From Chloromonas sp. AAM2 (taxonomy: Eukaryota > Chlorophyta > Chlorophyceae > Chlamydomonadales > Chlamydomonadaceae), in the NCBI GenBank assembly GCA_004335635.1, contig QAXH01005157.1, positions 1 through 64,000 on the forward strand: a DNA stretch of 64,000 bases, read 5' to 3'. The notes beneath the pieces are model-generated. The model did not search any database. It was not told where the DNA came from and worked only from the letters and a program-made list of their open reading frames with translations. This document shows positions 24,701-35,700 of this stretch, one piece after another (the stretch's first letter is position 1; each line of letters opens with the position of its first letter). The translations under genes were made by a program, and so were the position numbers.

Positions 24701-26700
24701 CCTGCGCTGCAGTTTGCTGCAAATATGGGCTATGTGGTGACTGCTTTGGACCGCAACGCTGACAAGGAAGAACAGGTCAAGAAATTTGGCGCCAACAGAT
24801 ATGTGCTGATGGAAGATGGCACACCGCAACAGCTTGCCGGACAGTTTGACCTGATTCTGAACTGGTGAGGGCATTAGGTCACTTGGGCTACTGCAGGAAC
24901 CGCTACAGCCAGGCAGGGATGGGATGGGATCTGTTTAAAACAAATGCAGGTAAGCAGGACCTGAAACAGGAATGTGTGTAGGCCAAACGTGAGTCGGTTG
25001 GCTAATCATGGATCCAAGGAAACACAGAGGAGCACACGACGTTTGTACAGGTTGACTGGCAATGCTCGACTTTGATGCAGGGACAGTGATGGACGTTATC
25101 AGTGCAGGTTTGGCAGGCCCAGCGTATTGAATGACTTTATTTGTTCTTCCCTGGCCGTTTCCTTTTGTTTTCAGAGCAGCTTGGGGTGTTATCCAGCCTC
25201 GGCTCTTGCATGGCTCTCCACTATATGCGCCTGCTGCATGTGGGCCTCTCTGCTGGCTTTCATGTACATTCCGTATCCACCTGCGCTGTGCAGCTGCTCT
25301 GATTGCCGCTGCCTTGTCTGTATGCCTGCAGTGCATCAGCAAACGTGCCGACGGGGCCGCTGCTGGGCATGCTGCGCAATGACGGAGTGCTGGTGCAGGT
25401 GCGGCCAGACAAGCACCCCTGTGCAGTGCAGCCATCCCGCCATCAGGATGGCTGATGGACAGATGAAAGAAGAAAAGGGTACCAAGCCCGTCCAACATGC
25501 ATGCGAAGGGGAATATGACACACCGCAGTAGTAGTCAGGACGGTCACATTGCACACTCGTCAAGCTTACAAAGTGAACCTGGACCCTGGATGTCGCATCA
25601 ACCAACAACACAACTAACCGTTGCCAGGCTGCTGCTCACAAGAATGTGCAGTCACGGATGCAGGCATGAAGTGTGCAGCATAACGGTCAATGCAACGTTT
25701 TGCAGGTTTGTGTAACAAATTCGCCCTGCATGGTTGTGTGCAGGCTGGCATTCCAGGTGACAATGCGCAGATGACCGTGCCACTCACGGTGAGAGCATTG
25801 GTAATCATTTTCGACCGTATCACAGTTGGAAAACGCAAGCAGGGCGCACAGTGTTCTGCCGTCAAATGTTCAGACCAACTGTCATGGACCTTTGCAACCA
25901 CTGCAATGTCCTTGTGTATGCTGCCGCACCATGATCCTACAGTCGACAACACTCATGGTTGTGTGTAGCCCTGCCTTTGCCTGCTTCCAGAACCTCGTGT
26001 TCGGTCAGAAGAAGGTGGTGGGCTCCATTGTGGGCGGCAGGTCGGACATGGTGAGCAAAGCAACCGCAAAATCTTTCATGGCAGTCGGCAGACTTGAGTG
26101 AGAGATGAACGCGCCGCAGGTGCTGTCACCTGCCATGCTCCAGGGATTTGCACTGGCGAACAGTCCTGGATCATGTTTCCTTGCGCAGAGCAGGGAAAGT
26201 CCCACTTGATAGCTTGACCATCCAGGCTGCTGCACTCCCTGCAAGCAATGCAGACAGGATCGCTTTACGGATGCAGTCCGCTCAACCAGCAAGTGTTTTT
26301 ATCTCTGTGGCTTGCAGAACGACATGTTCAGTTTAGCAGCGGCCAAGGGCATCAAGCCCCTCATCGAGGTCATGCCCTCAAACCAGGTGGGTGTGCCTGT
26401 TACTCCTCGCCATACGCATACAGAGGTTAGCCCTGCTGACACTCACAGAACATGCAGCAGCAACACTTGTGGCAGGGCTTGGTTCATGCTCAGCCAAGCA
26501 TGCACCTCAATGTTACCAATCCTTGCCCCTGATATGATCATTGCTGTGGCACATGTGGAGAGCATGTTCAGAATGCGCAAGTGCGTGCCATGGCGCAGGT
26601 GAACGAGGCGTTTGCTCGTGTGAAAGCCGGCAAGGCCAGATACCGCGTGGTCCTCGACATGCAGGCCGTGTCTGACCCTGCCCTCGTGATCAAAACATGA
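21703..26700 (+). CDS. Zinc-dependent alcohol dehydrogenase, CAD/YahK-like, copy 2
   Basis: Twelve exons: 21703-21975, 22761-22842, 23147-23187, 23427-23541, 23817-23945, 24446-24534, 24713-24864, 25332-25398, 25744-25788, 25991-26050, 26318-26386, 26599-26700. They close in phase to 407 residues. It has the same domain order, zinc ligands (NGICHTDVH, GHEIVGEV, LLCAGVTG), structural cysteine set (CRRCAACLRGEENIC) and GIGGLGH loop as copy 1, and the same VVTALD strand end that suggests NAD(H). The N terminus (MRSRTLPLPTASGHG, then basic residues) looks like a plastid transit peptide. All intron positions and phases match copy 1 except one extra intron (26051-26317) between GGRSDM and NDMFSL. 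It arose with copy 1 by tandem duplication, and both look intact. Confidence 0.9.
22281..22573. mobile_element. Second facing pair of repeat C in dehydrogenase intron 1
   Basis: 22281-22320 (GTCC, a run of A, then GCAGTTTGCCGGTTCTGGGA) faces 22535-22573 (ATTGTCCCAGAACTGGCAAA then TATTTTCT). The arrangement is the same as 11505-12008 but with about 215 bp inside. The short interior and lack of coding sequence suit a MITE-like element. Confidence 0.55.
25483..25552 (+). repeat. Dispersed repeat B, copy 5 (partial)
   Basis: AAGCCCGTCCAACATGCATG, then GGGGAATATGACACACCGCA and GTAGTAGTCAGGACGGTCAC. It is truncated at both ends and diverged, and sits in an intron of dehydrogenase copy 2. Confidence 0.6.
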
Positions 26701-26955
26701 ACAGCCAGCGCTGGATGCTGATGGTGACTGCTTTCCGACCGTGATATCATAAGTGTTTGGGATCTGAATTACCAGCAGCCGGAAGGCAAGGCAGGTACAA
26801 GACAGAGCAGGGCCGCGCAGGCAATGCCAAGTGATCCAACAAGAGCGATCTGTTGTTGAGCTTAGCTGCGTGGTGGGCAATAATGTATCAAAGAACACAA
26901 ACAATGCAGATAAGAGGGATGGTGTGGGATACTACCCTCCATTGATGGTGCAGTG

Positions 26956-27083
26956 TTCACAAGAGGGGAGGGATTCCAATCCGTCCAACCTACTTGTGAA
27001 GGGGATTGCGACACACCAGGACAGTGATGGTGGTGGCCAACCCCTCGAGGTGCCATCCTGACCGCATACCTCGTTAGACCCAG
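26956..27083 (+). repeat. Dispersed repeat B, copy 6
   Basis: CACAAGAGGGGAGGGATTCC, core GTGAAGGGGATTGCGACACA, then CCCCTCGAGGTGCCATCCTG and CATACCTCGTTAGACCCA. A full-length copy. Confidence 0.82.
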
Positions 27084-28392
27084 AAGGTCTCGCCATGTTG
27101 GTCTCGCGCATTCGCGTCAACGAAGGTCTGGAAATATGAATGTGAACCCATTCTTAAGTTTAATCTGTCAAGTTCATAGCACCATCTTATGTAAAGGGTA
27201 AGTAGTTCGCGCCCTAACTTCAGCTCGATGTTTGCACTGCCTACCACTTCCTGCAGCACAGGCAAGAGCCTGGCGCTGTCAAGGCCCGGAAGAGGCCGGT
27301 CTTGACAGACGTGCGCATCTCTCATGATTCAGTGTCGAACACGACCACGAACGCACGACGCGAACCGAATATACAGCAGTCAGGATAACAATTGATGGCA
27401 TCACCGTTGATGACTCTGACATCGTCCCGCACAAAAGTGTTTGTTGGGGCTGGCCACTTCCGACGGATCAACATCACAAGCATCCATCCATACCTTAGAC
27501 CAAGGATCACGGTGACCAACAAGTGCAATTCCACTCCGTTTCCGTCATGCAACGGATCTGAGAAGGAGTGTACTTACCTTTTGCACTCGCACGTGCACAG
27601 TCCGCTTGGAAGCTGCAATAAGCAGAAGTTCTGGTACAGTTCTCATGCTAACGCACTATTCAGCCAGTGCGTACTGAGCCAAGCATATGGATAACATAGT
27701 ATGTTGACCAAGCTTTCCGCCCCGCTGTAGCTACCCAATCTCTGACAAGTGCGTGTCAATTGGTCATTGATCATGGCAACATTCAAATTCAAGCCATGCG
27801 GTCTTTTGCCATTGTTTTGGCATGGCCTGGTGGGGAGCCGTAAGGGGCCGGCCACATGCAGCATCTTTCTATTGATCATACTAGCTGCTTCCACGATGCA
27901 CAGATGCACCACCGCTTTTGTCACAGCATCAGGCACGACAGCGTTGCCCAGTGCCCAACACTGGCTTGCCTGTTAATGAACTGAATCACGATTATCGTAC
28001 CCAGGTCGCTGGAACTGTGCGCACTGGCCTGCAGCTTTTATTGACTGCAATGGAGTCATTGAAGGGGGTGTCTGCTCTGCATCATGAAGCAGACCAGATC
28101 ACCAGCGTCAGGTGGCGTTCACATCAGTCGGATGCTTTCTCAGGTGCTGGGTAGCAGTGGAAGATGTGCGCGTTCTGCCAGTTGCCTCGCGGACCTGCTT
28201 CATCTGATTGTCTTCGGCTTTGTCTTCTGGTATAATCCTCGGTTTCTTGTGTTTGTGGCGTGGCACTGAGTCCCACCCACTTTCTGCAGGTTTGGCAGTA
28301 CTGCCTATCCTATCACGTGTGAGGCCGGTCGATTCGCTGAAGGAGCTAGCGGAAGCACACCATCACAGCGCCGCCCGTGCCTGTGCATGCTC

Positions 28393-28476
28393 TAACCAGT
28401 GTGGGGAAGGTCTGCCAACAAGGTTTACCCTTCTAGCCTTAACTGGTTATATACATCTCTCTGGAGAGAGGCTTTG
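28393..28476 (-). repeat. Dispersed repeat A, copy 3 (reverse orientation)
   Basis: ACCAGTGTGGGGAAGGTCTG, AAGGTTTACCCTTCTAGCCT and AACTGGTTATATACATCTCT are the reverse complement of 5143-5225. Confidence 0.75.
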
Positions 28477-28766
28477 AAAATGTTCCTACCTTTTTAAATA
28501 AACTCCTGTGCCCCTGTGGCCCTGCCCCCTGTGTGCATGCCTAAGAACGTGCCAGGTCTATGTAGGCAAATCTTTGGAAATCCCGGCCACTTCTGCAGAC
28601 TTGGTAGAAGCTCTGCCATATTCATGCTCATCTGGACTGGAGGCAGCACATATACTCAAAAGCTTGAACTTAAAGCCAGTGTTCACAGGGGCAAGCTTTG
28701 CACACAAAACCTCCATATGCACTCAAGTCAGAAACCCACGTACAAGCGGCTGTGTACACTGACTGT

Positions 28767-28924
28767 GCACAGATAATCATGACATGCATAAGGCTCGACA
28801 TTGAAGAGCCTGGCCTCAGTGGGCGGACTAACTGGAGGTTACACTGCACAGATAATCATGACATGCATAAGGCTCGACATTGAAGAGCCTGGCCTCAGTG
28901 GGCGGACTAACTGGAAGTTACACT
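28767..28924 (+). repeat. 79-bp tandem duplication, two copies
   Basis: Units 28767-28845 and 28846-28924 begin GCACAGATAATCATGACATG and end ...GGCGGACTAACTGGA(G/A)GTTA. They are almost identical, so the duplication is recent. Confidence 0.92.
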
Positions 28925-29273
28925 GCCAAGTTAAAACTCAGCAAGGAGCATAATTGATTGGTGCCCGCACAGTCTGCCTTCAAAATCTGCTCGCACAATC
29001 TGTTAGTTGCAAGCAAGCGGATTGCCACAAGACAAATCGTCAACTTGGTGGGCACAAAGTGACACACGGCTAAACTGCAGACGCCCTGGTTTCCCTTCTG
29101 AATGCAGCATGCTTGCAACACAGAGGGCCATAGCGTAAACTGACTGTCAATCCAGCTGCGTGCATCCCTTCCAACCAGTCATTGCAGCAGTCTGGTCAGG
29201 TATGCCTGCGTATCCTTGTCCCTGCCTTTCTCCGATGCATCACCCTCGCAAGTCGCTCACACACACGCCCAGG

Positions 29274-32200
29274 TCATGCCGCATCACGACTGATCTTCTT
29301 TAATTTTAGTCTGTTGATCTTAGCCGAGCGCTTGTGCACCGCAGCACGCCTGCCATATGCGATTTGCCTCAAGGACTCAAACTTCTGTAGCAGGGCTCGT
29401 GGATGCAGCGAACGCTTCGCCTGCTGCATTTTCCTAACTACATCGTGGCTGCCTCCGGGCCGTTGCAGTGGCAGTGCTGCCTTGACCTGCTTATACTCAC
29501 CCCTTCGCGCCATCTGCTCCATGAGTTCTACCTCATCTTTGCTCCAGGTACCCCTGCCAAGTACCATGTCCTTCTGTGTCCCCATGCAGAGTTGCTCACG
29601 TTGTCGCTCCTCAAATTCGAATGTCTTGATAGCTGTCTTCTGCTGTCTGGACCACCAGGAACGTTCCGTGGCATGCTGCTCAGTGCGGTCGTCAACCAGC
29701 CAACTCGCTTACAAACGGTGCGCAAACTGAGCACCCTCAGCGTCGGATTGCGCATAGCTTGTGGCACTCCCAGCAGCACTAGTACCACTGGTCGCTGCCA
29801 CATCCAATGCCTGCCGCTGCTGCTGCTGTTGCTCCTCCTCTTCCTCCTTGTGGCGCGAAACCGGCTGCTCAACACGCTGCGCGTAGGACTTGTAGGCAGC
29901 GTTATGCCAACGGTCTGGGTTAACAGCTGAACTCGGCATTGCCATGGCTGGCTGGGCTGCAGCAGCAGCGTGTTTTGTGGCATCTGCAGGTGTTTTGCTG
30001 GTTGGCTGTGGTGTGCCTTGCGTTGGCTTGATGACATTTGCATTGCTCGTTTCTTTTCCTGAATAAGCCCGGCTAGCCAGTGAGCTGCGTGTGCTGGCCG
30101 GGCGAGGCAAAGAAACGTCCCTGCAGGAAGGATTCAAAACGTGGCGAAGAGGAGGTTGGCTGATTTGTGTGGCACACAAAGCATTGCGCACCTTTGCCTG
30201 ATGCATTTCAGTGCACTGCTTGTACAACGTGTACAGCTTGTGTACCTCCCCTAGCGCATGTAGCTGCAAGTCTATGGTTTTTGACAGATTTGCATTAAAT
30301 AAAAAGCTGACCTCGTGCAGGCTGTTTCTCCACGTGGGCTTCACACCCACCGGAAGAGTGTGATAGTGTTTCCCTTGATGCGCACCACCAAGCAGTCCTG
30401 TGTCTCCTGGAGCAGCCAACCGATGAACTCCGGCTCAAACCCAAACGAGGGCACAATCAGAACCTGCAGCAACAACAGCAACAGCAACAGAGTGATGTCC
30501 ATGAGACAAACAAACCAGACGCTTCCTGAACCAGTTCTCAACACAATCTCAAAAGGCCAACCGACTGTGATGCACAACAATCAGATTCAGAGACGTGCCG
30601 TCCAGATCTCACAAACAATCATGCGCAAAACGCTAAAGCTGGGGGCTTGATGCATGTGGCCATCATCCTGTTGTGTCATCTCGACCGTCCACGCAAAACA
30701 CCTGCATACAGCACTTCTCCACTCCACCCGTCGTACCCACAACCTTATAAGGCCAACCGTCTGCAATGCCCAGTTTGCAGCCGTGCTCTGCCTCACGACC
30801 TACACGCTACAATTTTCCACCCCGCCCGTCGTACCCTGTCAGCTCTTACCCTAATGACTAATCTTACCCTGATGAGCTCCTTTGATTCCAAGAGGTCCCC
30901 GATCATTGACAGCCACTGGGCCGTGGGGCCGGCCTTGCCCAGCTGCGCCCGCGTGAGCTGCTTGGCCCGCTCCAGTTCCTCTGCCTTGCACCACAGAAAG
31001 GCAAGGTCATCCGATGATAGGCGGGTCTGATGCCGCTCAGACCTGCAGGTTGGACATGTGCACACCATATCAGTTGGCGGTTGGGCGAATTGCTTCCCAT
31101 CCTGCTATTCTGGGCACAACAGGTGGGTGAGTGAGTGAGTGAGTGAGTGAATTCCGTTTTACATCTGTTTTGTCCGACAAGTCGAACAGAAGATGGATTA
31201 AGCTTTATGCACAACATCATCACTCGCATCGCAAAGAATTGCAATTCTTGCATCATCCATGTCGCATCGCAAAGAATTGCAATTCTCGCATCATCATTCT
31301 CGCAAGCGGACTGGTGTGTAAGATGTACAAGCTGACGTAGAATGCATCCCAATGAGCCCCGCTCGTGGTGCTTGGTCTGATTTGGCCACTGATGGCTTTG
31401 CCATGTGACGTGTAAGCTGGTATGGTGCGTGTCTGTGCATGTGATGAACGTGTGTGCATGCACAGGCCCCCTTACTACGTGTTCGCTTGCTATGCTGGGC
31501 AGCCCACGAGCTACAGGAGAAGATAGGAATGACTTATTGATTCACGTTGGATGGGCCTTCACGGGAGAAATATACGATGGAGGATTATGACTTGCGTGAC
31601 CACCTCACCTGGAAAGTATGTATACTTGTTCAAGGGCTTTGTGACTGCTGTCTGCCAGCTTGTTTGCCTCGCCAGATGATGGCTGAGAGCTCACATGGAC
31701 GGTGGTAGCCACAGTCTCTGAGCTGGAACTGTGAAGTGAAGCTGCGATTGGTTGAGTGTCTGGGCTGTGGCGTGGCTTATCAGGGGGTTCATCAGGGGGT
31801 TTGTCCGGGGGTCTGCCTGCAGGCTCAGGAAAAGATGCATTGCGTCTTCTCTTTGTGCGTTTCTTCCTACTCTGAGTAGGCACGCTTTCCTCATCCTCAG
31901 CCCCTTCTAGAGCTGTTTCCGTGCTGGTTGAAGGGGTGGAGCTACCGCTGTCAACGACAGGGGCTTGGCATGGGGACATGGGCGGAGGGGCTTGTGCTGC
32001 CTTGGAGCTGTAGGCAGCTGCCTTGGGTTGTGATTGCAACAGTGAAGAGGCAAGCAGCGAGAGCCCTGCGCTGGACTGAGCTGCTCTAGTGCCGTAACTT
32101 GACATGACGGCTGATGCGCCCGTAACCGCGATCTGGCTGAACACTGCCGTGGACTTGGTAGCTTGCCTTGATGCAATCTGGGCCGTGCATGCCGCTGCTC

Positions 32201-32294
32201 GGCTGAAACATGGACCGCTTGCGTGGTGGGCAAGATTGATAAATCCGCGCCACGCCATGCTGGCCCGCTCCAAGCTCTGAGCGATTTGTACCAC
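29274..32294 (-). CDS. CRM-domain (CRS1/YhbY-type) RNA-binding protein
   Basis: Minus-strand exons 32294-31609, 31042-30868, 30463-30351, about 30306-29713, and 29646-29274. Exon 1 begins MVQIAQSLERASMAWRGFIN with an organelle-targeting character, followed by Ser/Pro-rich sequence and the basic run RKKRTKRRRN. Exons 2 and 3 carry the CRM fold: LERAKQLTRAQLGKAGPTAQ (the Q-x-G-K-x-G loop, here QLGKAG), then ESKELIR-VLIVPSFG and DCLVVRIKGNTITLFR. The C-terminal part has a poly-Glu/poly-Gln run and a basic helical tail (GRGTWSKDEVELMEQMARRG...). CRM proteins bind structured RNA, in plants often as plastid group II intron splicing factors; the target here is unknown. The exon 3/4 junction needs a very short intron (about 44 nt) or is mis-modelled. 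The start faces the CCA gene. Confidence 0.75.
31226..31302. repeat. Tandem duplication of a perfect palindrome
   Basis: GCATCGCAAAGAATTGCAAT followed by TCTTGCATCATC is repeated with one change about 38 bp later. Each unit contains the palindrome AGAATTGCAATTCT. It lies in the first intron of the CRM gene. Confidence 0.85.
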
Positions 32295-32752
32295 ACTCCG
32301 ATATCGTCAGCGTTCCGTACTTAGTGATCTCTCACTGACCGCCGATGATGATGATGGGAGGGAGCCGGGCCATGTGACCGAGTGCGTGAGACCAGTGAGG
32401 GACCGAACATGAGCTAGATTTCGCACAGCAGTAAAGTCTCGCTCATCTCATACTTCGTTATGCCATGCTGCATATGTGGCGTGCTGTCAGCCATGCTGCC
32501 TGCCGTAGCACCAGCAGGCGCATGCCTCTACCTGCCTGGAGCCCAGCCAGTGCCTGCCATGCGGAAGACGCAAGCTACTCACAGCAACCTGCATGCTTCG
32601 GTAGGTGCCATGCGCAAGCAGATACAACTCATCCAGCCAGCGTCCCAAGCCTGTCCACTTGGACACTCGTCTCCCAGGTTGCAACATTAGGCACACTTGA
32701 ATTTACGTCATGACAGCTACATCTACGCTCCATCACGTCATTTCGCCTGGAT
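32295..32752. promoter_or_regulatory. Divergent region between CRM and CCA genes
   Basis: About 460 bp between the two opposed starts. There is no recognisable motif beyond a short ATGATGATGATG tract near 32345. Confidence 0.35.
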
Positions 32753-35700
32753 GTGTTGATGCCAGGGGATGGCACATCCGAGCAAACACAAGGTGCCAGC
32801 GAGGTTTCATCCTGCTTCCATCTGAGCTGCACATCCCATCAAGTGGAGGGCTTGCACACCCGTGTCCAGCGTCTACTGCGCAGCTGGGCAGCTGCTCTGC
32901 ACTCAGCCTCTATCTGCCAATTCCAAGCACCAGCTCAGTTACCTAACTCACACACGGCCCCTTTCAGCTCGGACCTTCCTCACAACCTGCAGAGAATCCC
33001 CCAACGATGTCGCACCATTTGCTCCAGTCAGCTTCCTCAGCGCTGCAGCAGCTTGCATCACGATAGTTACCATGGTTACCAGACAATCACATCCGCCACG
33101 TTTTGTTCAGAATTCGTCACACCGGCAGCACCAGCCGTGCAAGAAGTTACCACCACTACACCACCCCAGCATGCGCAAGGCACGTCACAACGGCAGGGCC
33201 AGGGCACGAATGCTGCTGGCTCTGGCACTAGTGCAGCAGCTGCAGCTAAAGAGCCACAGCTACTCAAGAAGCTCAAGCCGTTTTCCGAGGAGCAGATTCA
33301 GCGTCGCAACCCTGGCAGCCAGGAAGAGCTGTACGCATTCACTCTGCGGCGGTACCGCTTGCCTGAGCATGTGACAGGGCCAGAGGACGGGGAGTATTTA
33401 CAATGGGCCATGCACGTAATTGCGCAGTGAGTGGTTGGACAGGGAACTTTTGCCCTATTCACGCCATAAGTTGCGGCAAAGGCACACTGGTTTGGCGTCA
33501 AAAGATGCTGTGACTTCACACTTTCATTGCATAGTTGATCTGTTTGTTGAATGTCACAAGTTGCTGTGGTTGTGCTGTTGTTGGTTGGCCAGTGGAAGCT
33601 GCAAGTTCCTTCTTCATTCCTGTCTGTCACTGTCAGCTGTAGGCATTACAAGGTGGATGCTCTTATCCTAGGATGTCCCCCCTGATTGTCCTCTGTCGTG
33701 CGAGGCACTGAACAGCTGGCATGTGACTCATCTGGCCATTCCTTGTCCGTGCAGTTTGCGTCAGGCCGGCCACTCGGCTTACTTTGCGGGTGGGTGGGTG
33801 CGGGATGCGCTGCTGGGCCGGCCGTCAGCGGACATTGACATCGCCACCAGCGCTAACGTGTACCAAGAGGTATGAGTCATGGGGCATGGTGGGTGCAGTG
33901 GGTGGGTGGGTGGGTTGATATGGGTGGGTGGGTGGGTTGATAAATGACTGATAGGCACCAGCACAGGCAAATGCGGGACGGCCACGGAGGTGAGGCATCG
34001 GGCATGGGACTCGGGGCAGAGTGATGGGTGGGTGCATGGACACACTGGATGCAGGGGACGGCAAGGCACCAGCACAGGCAAGTGCGGGACGGCCACGACA
34101 GGGCACAAGGAATGTGCACATGTACGCTGATTGGCTGGCAGTGCGGGAATCCTAGGCGCTGCTGAAGGCGCGACGTCAGGAGCACTCTTGGCCGTGTTCA
34201 CACGGTCAAACCTGGGGTATTACTTAAAACAGGTTCCCGAACAATCAACAGGCAATGTTTTAGGAGTTGATAGATTGGAAGGCAGTACCCATGCCAAGGA
34301 ATGGCATGCCCAGTGACCGGTTGCACACTCAGAAAACCCAAACGGTTGCACCCGAGTGAAGTTGCGCTACCACAGCACACACTGGCAGTAAGTTGACAGA
34401 GATATGAATCAGTGGTCACACTATTAGGAAATGAAGGGGTCATGCCAGGATCTTTATACAACACAGGGTGTGCGGGATTTGCCGCTGCTGGACCAAGTAC
34501 TAGGATAGGCTTCCGCAGTCACACCAGCCTCTACGCAAGACGGATCCTAGCATTTCTACTGTCAGCTAAGCACTGGGCTTGCAGAAGCAAGCGCCACAAG
34601 CGCTGCCCCTGGGCACTTGTGTACAACAACAACGAGCCAGAGATAACAATCTTTAGCCAACACCCTCAGTCATAAATCTTTGACTCCCAGCCACATGGCG
34701 CACATGCATCACATGATCATGGATGTGCAGCCGGCGCCTGTTTCTTCTCCCTGATCCATACACAAAATCATGACGGTCCAGTCACACCAGACTCATACAC
34801 TCTGTCCTATCGGGTATGGCCACTCCGTGTCTCTTTAGGTGCGCTTTGCTGCCGAATTTTCCCTTGCCCGGCAGCAGCTGAGCTGCATTGGGCCCCTTCT
34901 GCTCCAGCCAGCGGCACTTGTGGCCCTCCTTCCTGACAGCAGTCAGCTCAAAGAGGGCACACAACGGGCATGCATACGCACTGCGTGCGCTGGGTGCATC
35001 CCTTGCCGGGAGGAAGGCACACAACGGGCATGCATACGCACTGCGTGCGCTGGGTGCATCCCTTGCCGGGGGGAAGGCACATAACGGGCATGCATACGCA
35101 CTGCGTGCGCTGGGTGCATCCCTTGCCGGGAGGAAGGCACACAACGGGCATGCATACGCACTGCGTGCGCTGGGTGCATCCCTTGCCGGGAGGAAGGCAC
35201 ACAACGGGCATGCATACGCACTGCGTGCGCTGGGTGCATCCCTTGCCGGGAGGAAGGCACACAACGGGCATGCATACGCTCTGCGTGCGCTGGGTGCATC
35301 CCTTGCCGGGGGTAAGGCACATTACTCACTATCTCTGTGCTTCTGAAGCTTCAACATGACATGACAGGCGCACCCGGGCAAGCGCAGAGCTGCTAACGCC
35401 TGAGGCATGCATGCCCATCATTCCGATTTGTCAAGAGCACGCTCTGCCTCTGCTCCCACTCTGCTCCATGCAAGATGTTCATTGACCCTGCCTCCATGCT
35501 GGCATCATCGCACACCCGCTCAGTGCACGTGCTGCCCTCAGTCTGGGCTTCAAGCTTTCTTGGAATGATGTGCACACCAGCCTGACACTCCAATCATTGC
35601 ATTGCATTCGGTGTCGATTTCTACAGATGTTCTCACTCCTGCCTCAACCCTTTCGTGTGCAGTTGCCGCTGTTATTCCCGGCCTACACGGTACGGCAGCT

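Larger units (their letters stand above)
26701..29273. other. Intergenic region with several repeats
   Basis: This region holds repeat B copy 6 (26956-27083), repeat A copy 3 (28393-28476, reversed) and a 79-bp tandem duplication (28767-28924). Two minus-strand open frames of 75-85 codons (27552-27322 and 27325-27074) show no family and are not called. Nothing else is evident. Confidence 0.5.

Noticed and set aside
27074..27552. Two adjacent minus-strand open frames of about 80 codons
   Set aside because: No recognisable family, no consistent splicing between them, and they lie in a repeat-rich spacer.
29295..29340. TTGATCTTAGCCGAG resembles part of U2 snRNA in reverse
   Set aside because: Too short, and it lies inside the phase-consistent last coding exon of the CRM gene.
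34782..35359. Several overlapping long open frames on both strands
   Set aside because: They are produced by the 60-bp tandem repeat, whose unit is divisible by three. They lie in an intron of the CCA gene and have no independent start context or family.
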